Shown piece by piece: positions 6,946-15,195 of a stretch of 18,565 bases of DNA (within the stretch, counting starts at the first letter, position 1; each line of letters starts with the position of its first letter). The stretch covers positions 1 to 18,565 of the forward strand of contig NZ_JBGSXS010000463.1 in NCBI RefSeq assembly GCF_041751335.1, written 5' to 3'. This DNA comes from Aquiflexum sp041751335 (GTDB taxonomy: Bacteria; Bacteroidota; Bacteroidia; Cytophagales; Cyclobacteriaceae). The position numbers were made by a program, and so were the translations under genes. The notes beneath the pieces are model-generated. The model was not told the DNA's origin. It saw only the letters and a list, made by a program, of their open reading frames with translations, and searched no databases.

Positions 6946-7953
6946 TTAAAAAGTCCGATTTCCATAGTCTGCAATCATTCGGTAGGGATATAATTCCTCA
7001 GGTTCACTGAGTTGATCCAATTTACTGATATCTTCAATAGATAGTCTTATGTCATTTGCCCCTAAATTGTTCGATAACTGTTCTGAAGTTCTAATCCCTA
7101 TGATTGTTGAGTCAACAACACTTTTGGATAAAATCCATGCTATAGCAACTTGGGATGAAGTTGAACCATAACTGCCGGCCAAAGAAGAAATCTGATCCAT
7201 GATTAACCAGTTTTTTTTCTTGTTTCTCCGTTCCCATGATTCTTCAGTTTGTGGTGAAGTAGTGGCAATCCTTCCTTCAATAGGGCCCTGTTTTGTATAT
7301 TTACCCGACAGGAATCCTCCTCCCAAGGGGCCCCAGGGAAGAAGTCCAATACACTGATCAGCAAACAAATCAAAGAACTCATATTCCAAATCCCTTTTTA
7401 CCAGGCTGTATTGGAATTGGGCAGCAATGAACCTGAAACCACTAAGCTGATTTAACATCCCCTGGGATTTCATTAGCTGCCATGCCTTAAAGTTTGAAAT
7501 ACCAATATATCTCACCTTTCCGGATTCAATGAGATTAATCAAAGTACCAATAGTTTCCTCCAATGGTGTAACGGGGTCAAAACAATGCAGGTAGAGAATA
7601 TCTATATAATCTGTTTCCAAGCGCTTCAGACTTTTTTCTACCCCTTGGACAATGTTCCATCTGGATAAACCTTCAGCATTCGGATTTGAAGACGTGCGGA
7701 ACCTTATTTTAGTCGAAATAATCACATCAGGTCTTTTGTTCCTAAGGGCCTCCCCCACTATCATTTCTGATTCCCCGTTTGCATATACATCTGCGGTATC
7801 AATATGATTTCCACCGGAATCAAGAAATTGATCAATAAGTCTGATTGCTTCGGATTTAGGAGTACCTCTTTCTGAATTTTCCCCAAAAATCATGGTACCC
7901 AAAGTGAGGTTGGAGGTGATCAAGCCACTTTTTCCTATCGTATTATACTTCAT
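6946..7953 (-). CDS. Aldo/keto reductase
   Basis: A 335-residue NADPH-dependent (beta/alpha)8 barrel oxidoreductase. The catalytic tetrad is intact: D52 and Y57 in HIDTADVY, K82 in STKIRF and H123 in YLHCFD. The first strand GLITSNLTLGTMIFG and the substrate-helix SLKRLETDYIDILYLH are typical, as is the cofactor-binding GPLGGGFLSGKY segment near 208-219. Length and the LTLGTMIFG opening place it with the bacterial AKR11/12-like or YajO/Tas-type group. The substrate is an unspecified aldehyde, ketone or sugar derivative. Its start is 10 bases after the stop of the NTF2-like lipoprotein gene, so the two form an operon with the lipoprotein first. Confidence 0.93.
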   Translation of the reverse strand: MKYNTIGKSGLITSNLTLGTMIFGENSERGTPKSEAIRLIDQFLDSGGNHIDTADVYANGESEMIVGEALRNKRPDVIISTKIRFRTSSNPNAEGLSRWNIVQGVEKSLKRLETDYIDILYLHCFDPVTPLEETIGTLINLIESGKVRYIGISNFKAWQLMKSQGMLNQLSGFRFIAAQFQYSLVKRDLEYEFFDLFADQCIGLLPWGPLGGGFLSGKYTKQGPIEGRIATTSPQTEESWERRNKKKNWLIMDQISSLAGSYGSTSSQVAIAWILSKSVVDSTIIGIRTSEQLSNNLGANDIRLSIEDISKLDQLSEPEELYPYRMIADYGNRTF

Positions 7954-7963
7954 ATTTTTTTGA

Positions 7964-8455
7964 CTAATGTTTCAAACCATAAATGGTTGTATGCATTCCC
8001 GCTATTTTCCATTTACCATCTACTTTTTCCATTAACCTGCTTTCTCTTTTCAATCCTCTTTCAGGGTCATGCTGTTCAAAATTGACATAAGCTCCATTTC
8101 CAAAAATCCTGATGTCCATGTCATTTATGACCACAGGAAGTGAATCAGGGTCGGGATTCAAAACGAAAAATTCTTTGATAAAAGCATCAATGTCATTCCA
8201 TCCAATATTTTCAGACATGGAGGAATCTCCAAAATTGATATAGGTTTTGGTAACATAATCTTTATGTACCCAATAATTTTTCCATAGCTCATATTCCCTT
8301 TGAAATGCCGCTTTTGTTTCATCATTTATAGTGTTTTTTATCAAGGCACTTTCTGCCTTTGAATCAAATTCAACCAATTCATCAGTCGGTTTATGGCAAG
8401 AAAGCAATACCAAACAGAAGATCAGGAGTCCAATAACGGTTATTTCATATCTCAT
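7964..8455 (-). CDS. NTF2/SnoaL-like lipoprotein
   Basis: A 163-residue protein with a lipoprotein signal: hydrophobic residues 6-18, then LLSC with C20 as the acylated cysteine. The mature domain shows the alpha+beta cone pattern of NTF2-like/DUF4440-type proteins: an N-terminal helix (EYELWKNYWVHKDYV), a 'DIDAFIKEFF' helix, strands DMDIRIFGNGAYVNFEQHD, and a closing EKVDGKWKIAGMHTTIYG that is the standard final hairpin. Such proteins act as ketosteroid-isomerase-like enzymes or, more often, as binding proteins of unknown role. It sits at the membrane, 10 bases before the aldo/keto reductase gene, which is cytosolic; a shared role in handling an aldehyde or toxic compound is conceivable but not shown. 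Confidence 0.8.
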   Translation of the reverse strand: MRYEITVIGLLIFCLVLLSCHKPTDELVEFDSKAESALIKNTINDETKAAFQREYELWKNYWVHKDYVTKTYINFGDSSMSENIGWNDIDAFIKEFFVLNPDPDSLPVVINDMDIRIFGNGAYVNFEQHDPERGLKRESRLMEKVDGKWKIAGMHTTIYGLKH

Positions 8456-8519
8456 TATTCGCCTATTTGTTTATGTAACTGAATGTAAAAGTAATTCTGT
8501 GTAAAATGGAAAAATTGTA

Positions 8520-8537
8520 TAGAAACGAACTATAAAA
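8520..8537. repeat. 18-bp direct repeat, copy 1
   Basis: The 18 bases TAGAAACGAACTATAAAA here recur exactly at 9440-9457 in the same orientation. The bases just before are also alike (AATGGAAAAATTG here, AATGAAAAATTG at the other copy), with a small gap. Copy 1 lies 16 bases past the stop of the beta-barrel gene and 65 bases before the start of the lipoprotein-reductase operon, so it might carry regulatory signals for that operon. Confidence 0.8.
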
Positions 8538-8553
8538 AGAATCAAAAAATGGA

Positions 8554-9066
8554 TTAAAATCCAAATGAAACCTGTAGATATAAGACTGTTTCCGTTCGTG
8601 GCTGATTGGTTTCCAACTTGCCCAGTGTAGTAGGAAATGCAATCCCACAAACCAAAAACAAACTATTGTGACTTCTATCGATCAGCTTAAACAATTTATT
8701 GAATGAAACACCCCATGCTGTATTCTTTTCTTCCAAAAGCCTGAACGAAATCCTAGTATCAAGTAAAAAATTATAGGGTAAGGAAATACCTATTCCAGGA
8801 TTGAAAATAAATTCCGTTATCTGGTAGGATGACATGATTGGCGCAAACTCAAGATCAAAATACATTTGGTTATTGAATTGCCTTGTAATACCAACAGGCG
8901 TAACAATCTGGGGATTATCAAAAATAGTCAATCTTTCCGTTCCACTCATTATCAAATAGGGAAACGAAACTGCTGTTCTGAGTTTCAGATTTTGGTTATC
9001 GCTTTGCCCTTCCGTCAGGTAAGGGAAACAGACAAATACAAATAATGGAATCCAAAGAAATTTCAT
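8554..9066 (-). CDS. Small outer-membrane beta-barrel protein
   Basis: A 170-residue protein, not recognised as a named family. Residues 1-21 are a signal peptide (KFLWIPLFVFVCF core, EGQ cleavage). The mature chain alternates hydrophobic and polar residues in repeated short strands (for example MYFDLEFAPIM, NPGIGISLP, LLDTRISFRLL, SLFLVCGIAF) and ends in LYLQVSFGF with the C-terminal phenylalanine expected of a BAM-inserted barrel. About eight strands would fit the length. It may resemble the porin-family or outer-membrane beta-barrel group common in Bacteroidota. It sits alone, flanked by the exact 18-bp direct repeat at 8520 and 9440. The transport or structural function is unknown. Confidence 0.75.
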   Translation of the reverse strand: MKFLWIPLFVFVCFPYLTEGQSDNQNLKLRTAVSFPYLIMSGTERLTIFDNPQIVTPVGITRQFNNQMYFDLEFAPIMSSYQITEFIFNPGIGISLPYNFLLDTRISFRLLEEKNTAWGVSFNKLFKLIDRSHNSLFLVCGIAFPTTLGKLETNQPRTETVLYLQVSFGF

Positions 9067-9218
9067 TCGATTGAAATACTGGGAGGCTATTTGAATAGAT
9101 TGGAATGAATTTCCTGACTGAGATATAGGATTGCTGCTTTTAAAAAGGCTAATTCACTTGTAATCAACATTAAAACATCTGTCTTTTTCATTAACCGTCA
9201 TTTACTATGTACAATGGA

Positions 9219-9226
9219 CAAAACTA
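9219..9226 (-). promoter_or_regulatory. Possible -7 promoter element of beta-barrel gene
   Basis: TAGTTTTG on the minus strand fits TAnnTTTG and would start a transcript with a leader of about 145 bases before the gene at 9066. No -33 TTTG was found at the right distance, so the call is weak. Confidence 0.2.
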
Positions 9227-9439
9227 ATTCTGACTTAATAGGGGAAATTGTACAGATACGAATTTTGAAAAAGATTTTTGGGGGGATGGAATTTCTGAGG
9301 ACCATTCAAGTACCACTGTAAAAAATGATAAAAAGGTTCAGCAGGATTTTACCTTTCCGATAAAAGTTACTTCAATTTGATGCCTTCTGAATATGCTATA
9401 TTAAAAATCTTATCTAGTTAAATGAAAAATTGAAAACTC

Positions 9440-9457
9440 TAGAAACGAACTATAAAA
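9440..9457. repeat. 18-bp direct repeat, copy 2
   Basis: This is the exact second copy of TAGAAACGAACTATAAAA, 920 bases from copy 1 and in the same orientation. The two copies bracket the outer-membrane barrel gene and its 5' region. Copy 2 overlaps the beginning of the open stretch at 9443-9580. Confidence 0.8.
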
Positions 9458-9580
9458 CCTAAGTATAATTTGTCCGAATACGGTCTGACCTTGTTCGGTT
9501 TCGAAGGTTACATTTTAACAAAGACCCGAATCAAAGCTTTAAATGACCTTTTGTTTGATGGCAAGGTAGTTGGAAAATAA
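9443..9580 (+). pseudogene. Open stretch without start codon, possible gene remnant
   Basis: After a TAG at 9440-9442 the frame is open for 45 codons to a TAA at 9578-9580, without an ATG. It encodes a plausible protein-like segment (YNLSEYGLTLFGFEGYIL, then TKTRIKALNDLLFDGKVVGK). I do not recognise it. The composition is more protein-like than neighbouring spacer, which suggests the 3' end of a lost gene. It could equally be a chance open frame, since the antisense strand here also gives a barrel-like segment (QTVFGQIILRFYSSF). Confidence 0.3.
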
Positions 9581-9683
9581 TTTTATAAAATAGCTGCATT
9601 TTCTAACACCAGTCCTAAACACATATATTCAATAGATTTTTGTTTATAAGAAATATTGGAGAATAGCCACTTCCAAAAAATAA

Positions 9684-11330
9684 ATGATGAACCCTGTGAC
9701 CCTAAAAGTAATTTGTACCAAAGCAATATTGCTGGGTTGTATCATAGTGCTTCATGCTCAGGAAGTCGAAACTAAGTATGGCCTTTTAAAAGGTGTTATT
9801 GAAAATGAAATAGAAGTATTTAAAGGAATTCCATTCGCAGCTTCACCAGTCGGTGATTTAAGGTGGAAAGCACCTCTTCCTCCTGAGATTTGGAACGGCG
9901 TTCGTATTGCCGATACATTTTCTCCCATTTGCTTACAATCCGGAATGTACCCGAAAAATTCTCCAAGAGAAGAAATGAGCGAAGATTGTTTATACCTCAA
10001 TATATGGAAGCCAGAGACATCTTCGCAAGACCAACTCCCAGTAATGCTATGGATCTATGGCGGAGGACTTGTCAATGGTTCTGCTTCCATTCCACTTTAT
10101 GATGGAAAAAACCTGGCAAAACAGGAGGTCATTGTGATCACGGCAAATTATAGGCTTGGGGCTTTGGGTTTTCTCGCACACCCGGAATTATCAAAAGAGG
10201 CAGCATACAACAGCTCCGGAAATTATGGTCTTTTAGACATGATTGCAGCGCTGCAATGGATCCAGGAGAATATCAAATCTTTTGGTGGAGATCCAGACAA
10301 TGTAACTGTCTTTGGACAGTCGTCAGGTGCGATTTCGATTAGCGCTTTAATTGCTTCTCCTTTGACAAAAGGACTTTTCCATAGAGCAATCGCTCAAAGC
10401 GGCGGTCTTTTTGAGCCTATAGAATTGGATGACGGATTTAAACTTTCCATTCTTGAGCAGGCTGGAGAAAGGTTTGCCGAACGTGCAGGTGTATCTTCAA
10501 TAAAAGAATTGCGAAAAATCCCTGCTGAGGACCTAATTAAAGTCCCTGTACATACTTCCATTAATATTGATGGATATGTATTAAATCAGTCCCCTTTTGA
10601 GGCTTACAGGAACAATGAAAACAACAGGGTATCAGTTCTGTTAGGCAACACAAAAGATGAGGGTCAGGAATTTATTGCAGATTTGAGCATCACCAGGGAA
10701 TCTTATCAAAAAGAACTTAGAAAACATTTTCCCGGCTGGCTGGTATGGCTGACTGCGCCCAACCCCGGAGAAACGGATGAGGAGGCCATCAAAGCAGCTG
10801 TATCATTTCAGGGAGATATCAGGTTCAAATGGAATATGTGGACTTGGGCAAAACTAGCTTCTAAGGATGCAACCAATAAGGTATATGTATACCAGTTTGC
10901 CAAAGCTCCTCCTTTCCCTGGTGATTCTGATCAAGATGGATGGGGAGCATCTCATGGAAGTGATTTGAGTTACGTTTTCGGAAACCTTGATCAGTACAAT
11001 TATGATTGGACTGAATATGATTATCACCTGTCTGCTTCAATGGTGAAATATTGGACCAACTTTGCCAAATATGGAGACCCAAACAGTAAAGGATTACCCC
11101 AATGGCAGGAATTTTCGGAGGATAGTCCACAAGCTTTGAATTTGGATAAGAAAATTACTTCAGCATCGCTACAAACCAAAGGAACATTGTCAAGGATAGA
11201 CAATATTTATAGTATTGCCCGTTGGACACTCCGAAACTATGTCTTACTGATCTTTTTAGGCTTGGTGGTAATATTCATTGTGGCTTTTGTAGTTATAAGA
11301 TACTCTAGAAAAAAAAGGAAAAGGCTTTAA
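9684..11330 (+). CDS. Type-B carboxylesterase with C-terminal membrane anchor
   Basis: A 548-residue alpha/beta-hydrolase of the carboxylesterase/para-nitrobenzyl-esterase family. A signal peptide covers about 1-26 (hydrophobic ILLGCIIVLHAQ). The oxyanion-hole segment YGGGLVNGS is at 125-133, and EDCLYLNIW at 100-108 is the family signature. The nucleophile is S213 in GQSSG, with acid E326 in TKDEG and H424 in GASHGSDLSYVFG. After the enzyme domain, residues 519-538 form a clear membrane helix followed by RYSRKKRKRL, giving a type I topology: catalytic domain in the periplasm, basic tail in the cytosol. That anchor is not usual for the family. Two adjacent ATGs (9684, 9687) make the start uncertain by one codon. 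It converges on the serine hydrolase gene. The substrate is an unknown ester. Confidence 0.93.
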   Translation: MMNPVTLKVICTKAILLGCIIVLHAQEVETKYGLLKGVIENEIEVFKGIPFAASPVGDLRWKAPLPPEIWNGVRIADTFSPICLQSGMYPKNSPREEMSEDCLYLNIWKPETSSQDQLPVMLWIYGGGLVNGSASIPLYDGKNLAKQEVIVITANYRLGALGFLAHPELSKEAAYNSSGNYGLLDMIAALQWIQENIKSFGGDPDNVTVFGQSSGAISISALIASPLTKGLFHRAIAQSGGLFEPIELDDGFKLSILEQAGERFAERAGVSSIKELRKIPAEDLIKVPVHTSINIDGYVLNQSPFEAYRNNENNRVSVLLGNTKDEGQEFIADLSITRESYQKELRKHFPGWLVWLTAPNPGETDEEAIKAAVSFQGDIRFKWNMWTWAKLASKDATNKVYVYQFAKAPPFPGDSDQDGWGASHGSDLSYVFGNLDQYNYDWTEYDYHLSASMVKYWTNFAKYGDPNSKGLPQWQEFSEDSPQALNLDKKITSASLQTKGTLSRIDNIYSIARWTLRNYVLLIFLGLVVIFIVAFVVIRYSRKKRKRL

Positions 11331-11507
11331 ACCTAATTTGGCATTAGACATTGCCCACCTATGGAAAATTTATTGCTTTTACCCTTTATATCCAAATCAT
11401 CCCGATAATAAATCGAAAGCAATTGGCCTTTTTACACATCGAAAAGATAGTTCCTACATGTCTGAATTTCAAATTCATAATAATAGTCTTTATTTAAATT
11501 TCATATG

Positions 11508-13142
11508 TCATTTCCTCACAAACCTTACAATTTCTATCCGACCACCGTTCAGAAAAAATTCATTTTCTTTAAATTCAAAAACGTAAGAACTTACAAGCAT
11601 TTTTGAATTGGAGATAAGTAAGCCTTCTTTTGTGGTATCATCACGAAATATCACTTCGTAATTTGCATTTTCAATGTGTTTCAAAGTTATCCAGACATCA
11701 GTTTCGGCGTTTTGGTAAGTCCCATCCAAACCTTTGAAATCAAAACTGCTATCTATTTCACTTGATTTGGTTAATGTATAGGGGGAATGATTGGTGTAAT
11801 ATGCGGTGACCTGCACCACTCCATTTGAGTTGACTGTAAATTCTTGCTTGAATGCAGGGTCAAATTTTTGATGAAAGATATTATCGGCTTCCCTTTCCAG
11901 TTCAACATCATTTCTGCCAAATCTTTGGAGATAAATGATATTATCTATTTTCTTAAACGTAAATGCAAAATTACCATGAGTTAAATAGGTGCCTAGGATT
12001 TCATCTTCATGAATGAAACTTCCAGTTTTAGCTGGTTTGGTGACTAAATAGGTTTCGTCTGCCTTCAAATCAAAAAGCACATCAGCCATTTGTCTTGTTT
12101 GAATTGAGGGAATGGACTTGCCTGTATTGGTCAAAGTAATCAATGAACTTTGCTTTTCGGGAAACCTTAAAACTGTAGCTTTCCAAGCACCTGTTGCTCC
12201 TTCATGAAAAGTATAGCTCAAGCCCTTATATTCACTGAATTCTAATCCGAAACCATAATTCTGAAATTTCGATTCTTCAAGTACCGCCTGACTTTGAGCG
12301 ATCAGTTTTTTATTGAAAGATGTTTCTCCGTATCCTTGGACTAGTTTTTCCCACTGAATTTGATCGGGTAGGGTAGAAAAGATATTCCCATCACCGACAA
12401 CATCCCATGTCCAATCTCTAGTCGTCCAAGTATCAAAATTGAAGTAGGGCCTTGCCAATTCTCCCTGAATTTGGGTATGGTCATTTTCAAAAGAGGAATT
12501 GGGCATATTCAGTTTATCGAACATGCTATTTGTAAAAGCAATAAATGTTTTTTCCGATACTTTTTCTACAAGCATGGCCAACAAAATATAATTGGTATTG
12601 CTGTATAAATATTGAGTATCGGGAAGAAAATTCAGTTCCTCCTGCTTTTCGATTAGTTGCAAAATATCTCCATTACCCAAAGAGATTTTCCACCAAGTGA
12701 TACCCTGCAAAGCCAACAAATCATAGCAATCTCTGATTCCACTTGTATGGTTCAATAAGGACTGAATAGTAATCTGTTCTTTAACATTTGGATATAGCAC
12801 TGGAAACCATTTTCTAATGTCATCTGAAAGTTTTATTTGATTATCATCTACGAGCGAAAGAATTGCTAATGCAGTAAACTGCTTTCCATTGGAAGCGATA
12901 TTAAACCGTGTTGATTCATCGATAAATAAGCTATCTGTCAGGTCTGCGTAACCAGCATATTTTTCATAAATCAATCTACCATCTTGAATGATAGCTGTCG
13001 CAATCCCCGGTGCACGAGCTGGGACATCCTGGGTAGCTATTGCATTTAATTTTTCTTTTGTCTGGCTCGAAATGCCTTTTTGGGAAAAGCTATAATGGCT
13101 TGAAATAAAGAATAGGGTAACAATGAGAAGATAGGCTTTCAT
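11508..13142 (-). CDS. Serine hydrolase, class C beta-lactamase/PBP-like
   Basis: A 544-residue secreted enzyme when started at the ATG at 13142, which puts the signal peptide (KAYLLIVTLFFISSHYSFSQ) at the N-terminus; an in-frame ATG at 13181 would add 13 residues ahead of it and is less likely. The active-site motifs of the beta-lactamase/transpeptidase fold are S84-x-x-K87 (ASNGK), Y180-S-N182, and H313-E-G315 in the KTG position. LLNHTSGI (129-136) and GDGNIFST (250-257) are further hallmarks. The last 150 residues form a beta-rich accessory domain. Known members are esterases, D-aminopeptidases and peptidoglycan-related enzymes, so antibiotic resistance should not be assumed. It is 68 bases behind the membrane AraC gene, probably in the same cluster. 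Confidence 0.92.
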   Translation of the reverse strand: MKAYLLIVTLFFISSHYSFSQKGISSQTKEKLNAIATQDVPARAPGIATAIIQDGRLIYEKYAGYADLTDSLFIDESTRFNIASNGKQFTALAILSLVDDNQIKLSDDIRKWFPVLYPNVKEQITIQSLLNHTSGIRDCYDLLALQGITWWKISLGNGDILQLIEKQEELNFLPDTQYLYSNTNYILLAMLVEKVSEKTFIAFTNSMFDKLNMPNSSFENDHTQIQGELARPYFNFDTWTTRDWTWDVVGDGNIFSTLPDQIQWEKLVQGYGETSFNKKLIAQSQAVLEESKFQNYGFGLEFSEYKGLSYTFHEGATGAWKATVLRFPEKQSSLITLTNTGKSIPSIQTRQMADVLFDLKADETYLVTKPAKTGSFIHEDEILGTYLTHGNFAFTFKKIDNIIYLQRFGRNDVELEREADNIFHQKFDPAFKQEFTVNSNGVVQVTAYYTNHSPYTLTKSSEIDSSFDFKGLDGTYQNAETDVWITLKHIENANYEVIFRDDTTKEGLLISNSKMLVSSYVFEFKENEFFLNGGRIEIVRFVRK

Positions 13143-13210
13143 GAATGTTTTTTCTTCAAATATCAGTGAGAAACGCCACATAAAAGACTCAAATCCTGAT
13201 TTGATACATA

Positions 13211-14416
13211 TTATTGAACATTTTTTTTGATGTATTCTTGAGGCGAAAGCGAAGTATGGCGTTTAAAAGCCCTATTGAAAGTGGATTTTGAATTGAAGCC
13301 ACATTCAAATGCAATCCCAAGTAATGTATGAATAGTATGTTCGCCAGCTTCCAGTTTCTCGATTACAGCTTGAACACGCTTTTGATTGACATAGTCATTA
13401 AAATTCATGTCGAATCCCAAATTGATAACCTGAGATACTTTTTTGGGATGAGTATCTAATTCTTGAGAAAGGTCATAGATAGATAATTCTGGATTTTCAT
13501 AAATTTTGTCTTCCATCATTAATCGCTCGACTCTTTCTTTCCATACCTCTAAATCAGGAATAGCCATTTCGACCTCTTTCGCATTTTGGGCTTCTTTTTC
13601 TGAAATCTCATATTCCACAGAATAATCCAAGTCTGTATCTGATTTAAATGGGAGACGGTTCGGTAAACCTTCAAACGAAACAACTGATCTTATGGAGTTG
13701 GCAAAACCACTGATAGAAATATAATAGAACAATACCGAGAAGCTCAAATAATACCAAAACTTTCTACCAAACTGAGCCCATTCCGGATTTACAATAAAGA
13801 AGGCAACTCTCAACATGATCAACATTATAAAAGCGATAAGAAATCTTCTCGCCCATTTGAAGGTCAAGGTATCTGCGAAACTGACAGTTTCAAAGGTGAT
13901 CGATTTGTATCTCTTGTATAACTGCAGGCTTTTAATCAAATATAAAATCATAGAAATCAGTCCAAGGACCTGATACCAAAATGAAAAGTCTTTGTCTTTG
14001 CCATCGGCATAAAAATAGACTGCATCCAGAATTATCTTATCACCAACAAATAGGATTAGTGAATACAACAAATAAATTAAAGCAGGAGAGAAATGTAAAA
14101 GATTAGATCTTCTGAATACAAATGATTGATCAAACAAGGCCTTACAATAAAAATAGAGTACTGGAGGCATTAACAGCAGTTGTTGAAACGGAATATAAAA
14201 AAGAATATCTCGATAAGGATTTCTTGAATACCAAAAGGCATATCCCAACATAAAAGGAGCAATATACAATGCACAAAGAAGCGTGAAAAAACTCAGCCAC
14301 AAGCAGGGTTTATCTTGATTTTGAATTCCTTTCTTTAAAAGCAAAGTAAAAAATACCAACCCGTGAATAAAGAAAATCAGGAGTAAACTGCTTTTTAGAT
14401 TAAAATCAAATAACAT
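13211..14416 (-). CDS. Membrane-embedded AraC-family regulator (seven helices plus HTH)
   Basis: A 401-residue protein. Seven hydrophobic segments are visible at about residues 10-28, 38-58, 71-91, 106-125, 145-164, 189-209 and 221-240, followed by a cytosolic linker (about 245-295). The C-terminal AraC DNA-binding domain covers 300-400: LSIYDLSQELDTHPKKVSQVI for the first helix-turn-helix, and LLGIAFECGFNSKSTFNRAF for the second (broken here by context), then SPQEYIKK. This arrangement is known in Bacteroidota and allows an envelope or membrane signal to control transcription without a kinase. It sits between the cyclase and serine hydrolase genes, so those genes are the likely targets. The ligand is unknown. 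Confidence 0.9.
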   Translation of the reverse strand: MLFDFNLKSSLLLIFFIHGLVFFTLLLKKGIQNQDKPCLWLSFFTLLCALYIAPFMLGYAFWYSRNPYRDILFYIPFQQLLLMPPVLYFYCKALFDQSFVFRRSNLLHFSPALIYLLYSLILFVGDKIILDAVYFYADGKDKDFSFWYQVLGLISMILYLIKSLQLYKRYKSITFETVSFADTLTFKWARRFLIAFIMLIMLRVAFFIVNPEWAQFGRKFWYYLSFSVLFYYISISGFANSIRSVVSFEGLPNRLPFKSDTDLDYSVEYEISEKEAQNAKEVEMAIPDLEVWKERVERLMMEDKIYENPELSIYDLSQELDTHPKKVSQVINLGFDMNFNDYVNQKRVQAVIEKLEAGEHTIHTLLGIAFECGFNSKSTFNRAFKRHTSLSPQEYIKKNVQ

Positions 14417-14460
14417 TTCTACAATAACTTATAAATAATCCAAAGTCTAAGTTTACAAAA

Positions 14461-14482
14461 AAAATCAAAATTTTTTGATTTT
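14461..14482. repeat. Perfect 10-bp inverted repeat after cyclase stop
   Basis: AAAATCAAAA and its exact complement TTTTGATTTT are separated by two bases, immediately after the cyclase stop (14485-14487) and 45 bases before the regulator start. On the minus strand the stem is followed by a run of T, so a weak, AT-only terminator or attenuator is possible. The symmetry also suits an operator for the adjacent regulator. Confidence 0.55.
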
Positions 14483-14484
14483 AA

Positions 14485-15186
14485 TCAATCCCCACCTTCA
14501 AATACCGCCACTGCTCTCACTGGTGAGCCAGTGCCTCCTTTAATTTTTAGGGGCAGCCCTATAAATCGGAACCTTCCTCGATTGATCAATTGGTCCAGGT
14601 TGATCATATTTTCATAGTGCGTAAAACCAAGCTCGCCGCAAATTTGATGAACTTCTCTATTTGATATTTTTGGCACTCCAGGCGACATAGTTTCCACACC
14701 GAAAGCGGATATTTCTTTCTCTCCTAACCAACGTGCTGCCTCAGCTGTAATTCCTGGCCCATTTTTCCAATCCTCTGTCCCATAAAAATTTTTAAAATGG
14801 TTTGTGCAAAGTAAAACAGTATCTCCTTTTTTGATCGTCAACCCTGAATTCTTTAAGGATATCGCTATTTCTTCTGATGTTATTAATTCCGATAGTCCTT
14901 TATGTGTAAAGTCCAAACAAAACCCTTCTGTATAAAACATAGAAAGAGGCATCTTGTCAATAGACTGTCCGACATACTGTTTTCCCATATGATTCAAGGC
15001 ATCCACATGAGTTCCAGTATGTTCTCCTAGTTCCATTTTTAAGACAGCTGGAGTTTTTGTTAGAGGGTTTTCAATACCTTCCCATTCCTCATGTGTAGCG
15101 TGAATATCAATCTTGACATTTGGAAGGCCATTGAAAACTGGCATTCCTGAAAATATCTCTTGGCTGAGGTCAATTATTTCTGTCAT
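14485..15186 (-). CDS. Cyclase-family metal hydrolase (kynurenine formamidase-like)
   Basis: A 233-residue protein of the cyclase/KynB family. The metal-binding motif HTGTHVDALNH at residues 56-66 fits HxGTHxDxPxH, except that the usual proline is leucine (L64). The N-terminal DLSQEIFSGMPVFNG (6-20) is the standard first strand and turn. No signal peptide is present, so it should be cytosolic. Known relatives hydrolyse formylkynurenine, isatin or cyclic imides. The sequence cannot choose between these, and no other kynurenine pathway gene is in the window. It starts 9 bases after the amidohydrolase-PD40 stop, strongly implying one operon; the pair probably acts on one substrate class. Confidence 0.9.
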   Translation of the reverse strand: MTEIIDLSQEIFSGMPVFNGLPNVKIDIHATHEEWEGIENPLTKTPAVLKMELGEHTGTHVDALNHMGKQYVGQSIDKMPLSMFYTEGFCLDFTHKGLSELITSEEIAISLKNSGLTIKKGDTVLLCTNHFKNFYGTEDWKNGPGITAEAARWLGEKEISAFGVETMSPGVPKISNREVHQICGELGFTHYENMINLDQLINRGRFRFIGLPLKIKGGTGSPVRAVAVFEGGD

Positions 15187-15195
15187 AATAATAAC

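Larger units (their letters stand above)
9067..9683. other. 617-bp spacer with promoter-like octamer, repeat copy and gene remnant
   Basis: This region separates the divergent beta-barrel and esterase genes. It holds a TAGTTTTG octamer at 9219-9226 (minus), the second 18-bp repeat copy at 9440-9457, and an open stretch without a start at 9443-9580. Between 9230 and 9420 short frames broken by stops are seen, with no recognisable product. The mix suggests degraded sequence rather than a designed regulatory region. Confidence 0.5.

Noticed and set aside
8463..8648. 61-codon minus frame
   Set aside because: It overlaps the end of the barrel gene in another frame and crosses the direct repeat; there is no protein-like conservation pattern.
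11338..11586. 82-codon plus frame after the esterase
   Set aside because: It overlaps the end of the serine hydrolase antisense and shows no domain or signal.
11508..13142. Antibiotic-resistance beta-lactamase
   Set aside because: The SxxK, YxN and HxG motifs place it in the broad serine-hydrolase family, with a large C-terminal domain; true AmpC has KTG and is much shorter.
14485..15186. Kynurenine formamidase in a tryptophan pathway
   Set aside because: No kynureninase, kynurenine monooxygenase or tryptophan dioxygenase gene is present, and the family covers several other hydrolases.
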